Source: Pseudomonadota bacterium
Lineage (GTDB): Bacteria > Pseudomonadota > Alphaproteobacteria > Sphingomonadales > SMXR01
Direction of reading: 5' to 3'
NCBI GenBank assembly: GCA_022574255.1
Contig: JACZSK010000004.1
Location: forward strand, 1-64,000
Length of the DNA stretch: 64,000 bases
Shown one piece after another: positions 57,272 to 64,000 of the stretch (its first letter is position 1; the number at the start of each line of letters is the position of its first letter). Below the pieces are notes generated by a model that did no database searches, had not been told where the DNA came from, and saw only the letters and a program-made list of their open reading frames with translations. Position numbers and translations under genes: made by a program.

Positions 57272-58077
57272 GACATTGTCACATTAACACGCTCGCAGTT
57301 GCAGAGATTCACGGTCGAGGTTCTTCACACAGCTGCGGCAGCATTCTCCCATACATCGAAAGCTTCGGCACGATACCGCTTGAATGTTGGGCGGTTGATG
57401 AGATGGCGTTGAGAGTAGAATGTGTTGTAAGCGGCGGATTGAATGTTGAGGAATCGTTGAGCGGAGCCCGGTGATTTGAATCTTTGCATTTTTCGCTCTC
57501 GTCGTCGCACCGGTTGATGTGAGTTCTCAGCACGATTGTTTGACCGCTTGTTATCAATATGTTCTGCCGTTAGCCCCAGCATCCGAAACGCAGCATGATA
57601 AGATCGGAGCTTGTCGGTTATGATCCGGGTCGGTGCCCAACCCTGCTTTTTCAATAGCTCGCGCATCAGCTTAAGAGCCGCTCTCGCATTACGTTTCCGC
57701 TGAACAAGAAAGTCCAGAACCTCGCCTTCATTATCGGCAGCACGCCATAGAAAATGCTGCTTGCCGCTGATGACGATGACCATTTCATCCAAGTGGCAGT
57801 AGTCGCTCGGTGTTGGGCGCGTGCTGCTTAAGTTCCGGGCAATTGGCCTGCCAAATTTCAGAAACCAGCGCCTCGCGGTCTCGTAGGAAACATTCAGACC
57901 ACGCTCGGCAAGAAGGTCTTCAACATCTCGATAACTGAGAGTGAAACGGGCATATAGCCAGACCGCATGGCGAATGATTTCAGGTGGGAAACGGTGGCGC
58001 TTGAAGGAAATATTTTGCATCGGAAGATGCTAACCTGGCGAGGCGCAGTGACGCGAGTCTAGTTAACGTGACAATAC
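57272..58077 (-). mobile_element. IS6-family insertion sequence
   Basis: Intact transposase flanked by inverted repeats: left gacattgtcacattaacacgctcgc, right (reverse complement) gtattgtcacgttaactagactcgc; about 0.8 kb. Confidence 0.85.
57325..58020 (-). CDS. IS6-family transposase
   Basis: 231 aa; HRFPPEIIRHAVWLYARFTLSYRDVEDLLAERGLNVSYETARRW, DDE region YCHLDEMVIVISGKQHFLWRAADNEGEVLDFLVQ. Confidence 0.93.
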   Translation of the reverse strand: MQNISFKRHRFPPEIIRHAVWLYARFTLSYRDVEDLLAERGLNVSYETARRWFLKFGRPIARNLSSTRPTPSDYCHLDEMVIVISGKQHFLWRAADNEGEVLDFLVQRKRNARAALKLMRELLKKQGWAPTRIITDKLRSYHAAFRMLGLTAEHIDNKRSNNRAENSHQPVRRRERKMQRFKSPGSAQRFLNIQSAAYNTFYSQRHLINRPTFKRYRAEAFDVWENAAAAV

Positions 58078-58141
58078 CCGCCGGAGGGCCGCGGAACGCG
58101 GTGGTTTTGGGGGCGCGTCTCCATAAGGCGCTACGGGGAAG

Positions 58142-58376
58142 ACTGGCTGGTGGTGGGGCGAGGCGAGGGCGAACCCGTCTCTGACGAAAATAGGGGCGAT
58201 TTCCCTGTTTATCAGGGAATTTACAGGGAAATTTCGCTTTTTTGGGCAGTTTTCGCCGATTCCGTCCGCTTGAAACCGCAAAAACACTGGGCTTTAACCC
58301 CAAATTCCCTAAGGAAATTAACAGGGAACTTTTTTGAACTATCAGGGAACTAAATTCACGGAGCAGGGAAAACATG
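58142..58376. repeat. Dispersed CAGGGAA-rich repeat, copy 4
   Basis: gcgaacccgtctctgacgaaaataggggcgatttccctgtttatcagggaat...gaaattaacagggaac...tatcagggaactaaattcacggagcaggg; shares internal segment with copy 3. Confidence 0.78.
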
Positions 58377-58396
58377 CGCGGGTTGGTGCCGGGTGC

Positions 58397-59932
58397 TCAG
58401 ATAATTCGCCCCGCTTCTTTCCAGTAGGCGTCGCGCAATTTGCGCTTCATGATTTTGCCGCTGTCTTCGCGCGGCAGGGAATCCACGAAGACGATATGTC
58501 GGGGCACCTTGTATTTGGCCAGCCGATCCTGCAGCCACAAGGCCACATTTTCGGCGGTTAATTTCCCGGCCTGGTCAAGCTCAATATGGGCGCAAAGCAC
58601 CTCGCCGAACTCGTCGTCGGGTATGCCGAAGACGGCACAATCCCTAACGCCCGGCATGCCGATAAGGGCAGCCTCTATTTCCGCCGGGTAAATATTGACG
58701 CTGCCTGATATCACCATATCGCTGGCGCGGTCACACAGGAACAGATAGCCGTCCTCGTCGAAATAGCCGATGTCGCCAACGGTGATCAGTCCGTGCTTTT
58801 CGATTGCCCGGCGCTTCTCGTCATCGTTCTTGTAGGTAAAATCGCTGTGGCCCAGCACGCGCAGGTAAACCTCGCCGACCTCGCCGGGCGGCAGTTCATT
58901 TCCCCCGGGGTCGAGAATTCTGACCACCGCCCCTTTAATAACGCGTCCCACGGTGCCCGGCTTCTTCAGGGCCTCATCAGCGGTATGGAAGACCGGTGGG
59001 CCGGTTTCGGTCGAGCCATAATATTCGTTGATGATCGGCCCCCACCAATCGATCATGCGCCGCTTGATATCTGGCGGGCAGGGCGCGGCGGCGTGGACGA
59101 CAAATTCCAGTGACGACAGGTCGTATTTCCGTTTCGCCCCGTCGGGCAGTTTCAACAAGCGAACGAACATTGTCGGCACCATGTGAAGGTGCGTGATGCG
59201 GTGGCGTTCGATCAGCGCCAGCAACTCTTCGGCATCAAATTTGGGTTGCAGGACAACCAGACCCCCACCCCCCACTGTAAACAGCGCGTATGCGTTTGGC
59301 GCAGCATGATAGATTGGTCCGGTGACGACGGTGCGCACCTTTTGGTTGACGCTGAAGCCAAAAATAATGCCGAGGAATCTGGCGAAGGTTTTGACCTCTT
59401 CCGGGCTCGGCGAAAAGCGCATAACCCCCTTGGGCGCACCCGTCGTGCCGGATGTGTAAATCATATTTGACCGGGGCGGCCGAGGCGGCTTGTCCCAAGG
59501 GCTTTGTTCCGCCACCCACGCGTTCCAGTCGCGCTCGCCATCGGGAACCGCACATATATCCGCCGCAATGGCATAGGCATCTCTGATTTCCGGAGGCGTC
59601 GGCACGACCAGAATATGGGCATCAGCCGGAAGTGCGTCCTTGAGCCCGGGCAGCAGATCGGCATGAATAACAACGACGTTGGCTTCACAATCCTCGAGGA
59701 TGTAATTCACCTCGCTCGACGTGAAATGCCAGTTCACCGGCACCGCATAAGCGCCGACCATTGCTGCCCCCAAGACAGCTTCAAAGAAGGCAAAATCATT
59801 GCGCAGAACAAGTGCGACGGAATCACCTTCAACGACCCGGAATCCGTCAAATCCAGTGGCCACCTTTGCGGCGCGGGCCTGCAAATCCGCGTGAGTCAAT
59901 TGGCGCTCGCCACTGATGATCGCGGTGCTCAC
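58397..59932 (-). CDS. AMP-binding acyl-CoA synthetase
   Basis: NMIYTSGTTGAPKGVMRF, NEYYGSTETG, GLITVGDIGYFDEDGYLFLCDRASDMVISGSVNIYPAEIE. Confidence 0.9.
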   Translation of the reverse strand: MSTAIISGERQLTHADLQARAAKVATGFDGFRVVEGDSVALVLRNDFAFFEAVLGAAMVGAYAVPVNWHFTSSEVNYILEDCEANVVVIHADLLPGLKDALPADAHILVVPTPPEIRDAYAIAADICAVPDGERDWNAWVAEQSPWDKPPRPPRSNMIYTSGTTGAPKGVMRFSPSPEEVKTFARFLGIIFGFSVNQKVRTVVTGPIYHAAPNAYALFTVGGGGLVVLQPKFDAEELLALIERHRITHLHMVPTMFVRLLKLPDGAKRKYDLSSLEFVVHAAAPCPPDIKRRMIDWWGPIINEYYGSTETGPPVFHTADEALKKPGTVGRVIKGAVVRILDPGGNELPPGEVGEVYLRVLGHSDFTYKNDDEKRRAIEKHGLITVGDIGYFDEDGYLFLCDRASDMVISGSVNIYPAEIEAALIGMPGVRDCAVFGIPDDEFGEVLCAHIELDQAGKLTAENVALWLQDRLAKYKVPRHIVFVDSLPREDSGKIMKRKLRDAYWKEAGRII

Positions 59933-59948
59933 TGTCGATCCCTTCGCA

Positions 59949-60263
59949 TCAGTCGACCGCTACTTCGATATGGCCGTCAACCACGCGCACCTCATAAGTC
60001 CGGATACCTTCTTTGGTCAGCTTGCCTTTTGTTGACCCGTCCCTCAGATCAAAGCGTGCGGCATGTTCGGGGCAATAAAGAAAGCATTTTTTGATGATCC
60101 CGCCCTCCAGGGACGAGGCCTGATGGCTGCACCGGTTGCGAACCGCGAAAATACCCATCTCAGTATGGCAGATCAAAATATTTTCGCCCGCGACCTCGAA
60201 AGCCTTGTTGCTCTTGACCGGGATGTCGGTCAACCGTGCGACCGGTACAAACTGTCGGCTCAT
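59949..60263 (-). CDS. Rieske [2Fe-2S] ferredoxin
   Basis: NRCSHQ ... LYCPEHAARFDL Rieske CxH/CxxH pair, 104 aa. Confidence 0.87.
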   Translation of the reverse strand: MSRQFVPVARLTDIPVKSNKAFEVAGENILICHTEMGIFAVRNRCSHQASSLEGGIIKKCFLYCPEHAARFDLRDGSTKGKLTKEGIRTYEVRVVDGHIEVAVD

Positions 60264-60290
60264 AATGAACGCTTTCCCGGAAAAAGGATC

Positions 60291-61451
60291 TCAGCGACGT
60301 TGGTCGAAACGCCTGCCGACCATGGCGCTGGCGATGTTGACTTTCTGGATGTCGATGGCGCCGCCGGCGATGCCCCAGCCCCAGGCATCCCTCAAGCGGC
60401 GTTCCATGGGGAATTCCTTCGAGTAGCCATAGGCGCCCATCAACTGCATAGCGTTGCCCGTCACCTCGCGGGCGATTTCATTGGCAAAGCATTTCGCGAC
60501 CGATGAATCCTGGATTGAGGGCAAGCCGTTCTCGGCGTTACTGGCGGCGCGGTGGATCAGCAGGCGTGCGGCGTCGACCCGCATCTGCATTTCCGCCAGC
60601 TTCAACTGAACCGCCTGGAATTCCACGATCGGCTTGCCGAATTGTTTGCGTTCTTGGACATATTGCAGCACGTCTTCGAGCGCACCCGAGGCTTGCCCCA
60701 GCGCCATGGTGGCGTTGCCACAGCGCTCCAGATCGAAGGCCTCCATCAGCTTCTTGAAGCCGCCGGCAGGCACGACGATATTCTCGGCCGGAATTTCCGC
60801 ATCGTCGAAATTTATGTCGCTGGAAGGTATGCCGCGAAAGCCCATCAATTGCTCGTTCGGACCGAAGCTGACGCCGGGTGTGTCTTTTTCCACGTAAATT
60901 GCGCCGATCCCCCTTGCGCCCGGATCGTCCGACATGCGGCAATAGACGACGTAACCGCCCGCATGGCCGCCGCCCGAGCACCAGCGCTTGGTGCCGTTGA
61001 GGATATAACTGTTCCCTTTTGCCACGGCCCTGGTTTTCAGATCGGTCAACGCCGAGCCCGCGTCGGGCTCCGACATGGCCACGGCAACGGTCAGTTCACC
61101 GGCGCAGACGGCGGGAACGACTTTGTCGCGCAACGCGTCGCCTGCGAACTTTTCGATGGCGCGCACCGGGCCGACTGAAGACTCAAAAACCGGAAAGGCG
61201 ACGGCAGAGGATATCTGTGCAAATTCCTCAAGGATCAGCAGAGCCTCAACATTACCCTGGCCCAGCCCGCCATATTTTTCGGGGACATTGACGCCGAGAA
61301 AGCCGAGTTCGGCGTATCGCTTCACAAGTTCCCTGGAGGGCGGTTTATTCTCCTCCTCCAGCTTCCGGGCTATATCGGGCAACTCCTCGCGGGCGAATCG
61401 CCTCGCGGCCTCCTGCAGGCTTTTTTGCTCGTCGGTCAGACGAAAATCCAT
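60291..61451 (-). CDS. Acyl-CoA dehydrogenase
   Basis: VAMSEPDAGSALTDLKTRAV, RWCSGGGHAG, QLMGAYGYSKEFPMERRLRDAWGW. Confidence 0.9.
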   Translation of the reverse strand: MDFRLTDEQKSLQEAARRFAREELPDIARKLEEENKPPSRELVKRYAELGFLGVNVPEKYGGLGQGNVEALLILEEFAQISSAVAFPVFESSVGPVRAIEKFAGDALRDKVVPAVCAGELTVAVAMSEPDAGSALTDLKTRAVAKGNSYILNGTKRWCSGGGHAGGYVVYCRMSDDPGARGIGAIYVEKDTPGVSFGPNEQLMGFRGIPSSDINFDDAEIPAENIVVPAGGFKKLMEAFDLERCGNATMALGQASGALEDVLQYVQERKQFGKPIVEFQAVQLKLAEMQMRVDAARLLIHRAASNAENGLPSIQDSSVAKCFANEIAREVTGNAMQLMGAYGYSKEFPMERRLRDAWGWGIAGGAIDIQKVNIASAMVGRRFDQRR

Positions 61452-61720
61452 GTTGGGCTCTCCAGTTTCTCGTCACCAGCCTCTCTGTGCCGGCTGCGGC
61501 TGCACCAGCGCCGCTCTCACATAGCATCATAGAGGATCGTAAAATTAAAAACAGTCATGATTGTTTTCATATTTGCGCCCGCACCCGCCTGATGCTAGCA
61601 TTGGGCAGCAGGCCAGACGAGGGACCAGAATAGAGCATGTCCCGCGTTTTGGAAGGCATTCGCGCCGCCGAACAAGATTCGGATTGATCGGGCGCATGAA
61701 TCTCGAATGGGGGTGTGACA

Positions 61721-62290
61721 ATGACAGATACGCTTTTTGACCGTGTGCCAAGAGACGAGTTGCCGGAGGACTTGAAGGAAACATGGGATTTCCTGAACGG
61801 GCGCACCGGCGAGCCAACCTTTGTGGAGGTATTCGCCCAGGCGCCAGAGCTGCTGAAACTGGTGATGCATGATTTCTACGAGAAAATTTTTTACGGCGGG
61901 CGCGTCGAGATGAAATACAAAGAACTGGCGCGGCTGAGACTGTCCTTCAGACATGGCTGCAACACCTGCATTCGCCAAAACGTTCCGGGCTGCGAAGAGA
62001 TCGGCTTTTCCAAGGAGCAGATCGACGCGGTTAGTGGTGAGTGGCGGGACGGCCCCTTTGATGATGCCGAGATGGCGGTGCTGGATTATACTGATCAGAT
62101 GGTCCTGACAAACCTGGACGGCCATATGAACAAGGACCTGTATGACCGCCTGAAGACCCATTTCAGCGATGCGGAAATTCTGGAGATTGGCACCTGCATG
62201 GCGATCGTCGGCGGATTCGCGAAATTATCCTTCGTGCTGGATCTGGTAAAGAAAGAGGATTACTGCCCCTTCGCCAACGCCGCGGAATAA
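61721..62290 (+). CDS. Carboxymuconolactone decarboxylase/AhpD-like family protein
   Basis: MKYKELARLRLSFRHGCNTCIRQNVPGCEEIGFSKEQI with CxxC. Confidence 0.72.
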   Translation: MTDTLFDRVPRDELPEDLKETWDFLNGRTGEPTFVEVFAQAPELLKLVMHDFYEKIFYGGRVEMKYKELARLRLSFRHGCNTCIRQNVPGCEEIGFSKEQIDAVSGEWRDGPFDDAEMAVLDYTDQMVLTNLDGHMNKDLYDRLKTHFSDAEILEIGTCMAIVGGFAKLSFVLDLVKKEDYCPFANAAE

Positions 62291-62303
62291 CTCACGGCTC
62301 GCG

Positions 62304-63056
62304 TCAGAATTTGACGATTGCGGCGCCGTCCACGTTCAGCCCCACACCGGAGATGAACTGGGCTTCGTCCGAGGCCAGGAAGAGAGCGGCTTCGGCCACC
62401 TCTTCTGCATCCCCCAACCGGCCGATCGGCGCTTTATCCTCCCAGTAGGCCCTGAATTCCGGGTCGTCCATGAAGGGCTCCGACAGCGCTGTGATGATGG
62501 CGCCGGGCTGCAGATAATTGGCGGTGATCTGATATTGCCCGAGATCGACAGCCATGGCCTTGGTCAGCCCCGCCACCGCATGCTTTGAGGTGCCATAGGC
62601 GCAAAGGCCCGGCCCGGCCATGTCCGACATGATCGATCCGACGTTTATAATCCGCCCGCGCGGACGCTTTTTCATTTCCGGTATGGCTTCGCGGCTCAGC
62701 CGGAACATGGCGGTAACGTTGACCGCCATGGTGCGCTCCCAGATATCGTCGGTGACCTCCTCGAGCGACCCTGGCAGGCAGATGCCGGCATTGTTCACCA
62801 GTATATCAAGGCCGCCGAAAGCCTCGACTGCGCCGCTGACGATGGCGGCAGGCGCATCGCCTTCGGTGATATCCTTTTCCAGCGTTTGAACCTGGTCACC
62901 AGAATCGAGTTTTTCCACCAGCCCGTGCCCGGGCAGATCAACTGCGAAGACCTTCGCGCCTTGGGCCAGGAAAAGCTTTGCCGTCGCCAGACCGATGCCG
63001 CTGGCGGCGCCGGTTATAATAGCCACCTTGCCATCAAGTCTGTCGATGTTGGTCAT
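62304..63056 (-). CDS. Short-chain dehydrogenase/reductase
   Basis: VAIITGAASGIGLATAK, ILVNNAGI, YGTSKHAVAGL, C-terminal QFISGVGLNVDGAAIVKF. Confidence 0.92.
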   Translation of the reverse strand: MTNIDRLDGKVAIITGAASGIGLATAKLFLAQGAKVFAVDLPGHGLVEKLDSGDQVQTLEKDITEGDAPAAIVSGAVEAFGGLDILVNNAGICLPGSLEEVTDDIWERTMAVNVTAMFRLSREAIPEMKKRPRGRIINVGSIMSDMAGPGLCAYGTSKHAVAGLTKAMAVDLGQYQITANYLQPGAIITALSEPFMDDPEFRAYWEDKAPIGRLGDAEEVAEAALFLASDEAQFISGVGLNVDGAAIVKF

Positions 63057-63086
63057 AGCGCTACCTCGTCATCATGCTGGGGTAGG

Positions 63087-63115
63087 AAAAAAATAGGCCG
63101 GCAGAGCCGGCCTAT
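63087..63115 (-). terminator. Intrinsic terminator of the minus-strand TonB receptor gene
   Basis: taggccggc aga gccggccta stem with A-run (T-run on minus strand), 3' of stop at 63152. Confidence 0.8.
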
Positions 63116-63151
63116 AAGTTCCGTAGCATTTGGGCACTTATTACATCCGGT

Positions 63152-64000
63152 TCAGTTACCGAACTTGAATCCGATCTCCGCACCAAAGAAGCGCGGCTGG
63201 CCATAACTGATCATAACCCACAGGTTGCCGACCGTCAGGTTACCTGATTCATAGCGCTTGTCGGTCAGGTTCTTACCCACAAATCGCACAAAATAACGGT
63301 CGTCCGCATCTCTGTAGGTCAGGTTGGCGTTCAGAAGCGTCTTGGCTCTCAGCAAACCATCGCTGGCCTCGGTTGGTCCGTAATTATATATTGCGTTCCC
63401 TTCATGGGCGATGTTCCCGTACCACTCGAGCGTGCCGCCGGCGACATCATGTTCGTAGATAAAATCAAACCCGAAACTGAACTCCGGCGCCTTGGTGATG
63501 CGGCGATCGGACAGGTCGGCGTCGATGCCGACATCGTCGAAGTCTCCGTCGAAGTTTCCGTCAACCAGGAAGTGGTTGTATCTGCCACGCTGGATTCCCA
63601 GGTTGCCTTTAATCAGCCAGCCGGGTGCGGGAATCCATGTGCTTTCGAATTCGAGGCCCTTGATGGTCATCTCGGCGGCATTGAAGAAGCGCGTCAATTG
63701 AAAATCGACGCCGGCCTGGTTCGTTATCTGAACCACCGAACTGCGCTGGGCATCCTTGTATTTCACATAGAAAAGCGAAATTGCAAAGCGCAGCGATCCG
63801 TCGTGCGTACTCCCTTTCATCCCCAGTTCATAAGAATTGGCGAATTCAGGTTCCGTCGGGGCCAGGAACAGAGCCTGCTGATCGACGGGGAAGCTGTTGA
63901 AGGGGTTGCCATCGGTGCCGGTCTGGTCATTGTAGCCACCCGACTTGAAGCCATGGGCAAAGGTGGCATATCCGAACAGGTCATCATTGAACTCATAGGA
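63152..64000 (-). CDS. TonB-dependent receptor, C-terminal part, truncated by window edge
   Basis: Frame open to window end (SYEFNDDLFGYATFAHGFKSGGYNDQT...); C-terminal GQPRFFGAEIGFKFGN. Confidence 0.87.
   Translation of the reverse strand, partial: SYEFNDDLFGYATFAHGFKSGGYNDQTGTDGNPFNSFPVDQQALFLAPTEPEFANSYELGMKGSTHDGSLRFAISLFYVKYKDAQRSSVVQITNQAGVDFQLTRFFNAAEMTIKGLEFESTWIPAPGWLIKGNLGIQRGRYNHFLVDGNFDGDFDDVGIDADLSDRRITKAPEFSFGFDFIYEHDVAGGTLEWYGNIAHEGNAIYNYGPTEASDGLLRAKTLLNANLTYRDADDRYFVRFVGKNLTDKRYESGNLTVGNLWVMISYGQPRFFGAEIGFKFGN

Noticed and set aside
57262-58087. 8-bp target-site duplication around the IS6 element
   Set aside because: Flanks (ggaaggg versus cccgccgg) do not form a direct repeat at my resolution of the ends

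Overview
GC-rich, gene-dense, proteobacterial window (probably alphaproteobacterial, judged only from gene content). I see no rRNA, tRNA or CRISPR. It reads as a mosaic of five modules: (1) 1-3400, a TetR regulator, zinc alcohol dehydrogenase and acyl-CoA synthetase; (2) about 4.1-37.6 kb, a large amine/polyamine-type catabolic island with four class III aminotransferases, an APH-fold kinase, PurU, an SSS symporter, a GntR/FCD regulator, a GATase, a PuuA-like glutamine synthetase, an arginase-family ureohydrolase, a PuuB-like oxidase, an ALDH, a TPR-sulfotransferase, a TonB receptor, a spermidine-dehydrogenase-like flavoprotein, two cupins, and two copies of a cassette of two COG1233-like flavoproteins plus one GcvT-like protein; (3) a divergent PEP carboxylase; (4) 41.5-57.1 kb, a nar locus (narG, narH, narJ, a narI fused to a diheme cytochrome c, a double-length NarK plus another NarK, tandem His-rich unknown proteins, a desaturase); (5) 58.4-64 kb, an acyl-CoA/Rieske/SDR/TonB module. 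Key non-gene signals: a TTTGTGATCACAAA palindrome repeated in intergenic regions of the amine island (candidate operator of the local GntR/FCD regulator), and a dispersed CAGGGAA-rich repeat whose four copies, mostly next to IS6-family ends or relics, lie at the module boundaries. The best candidates for undescribed biology are the duplicated FAD/FAD/GcvT cassette with its palindrome-marked regulon, and the NarI-diheme cytochrome c fusion.
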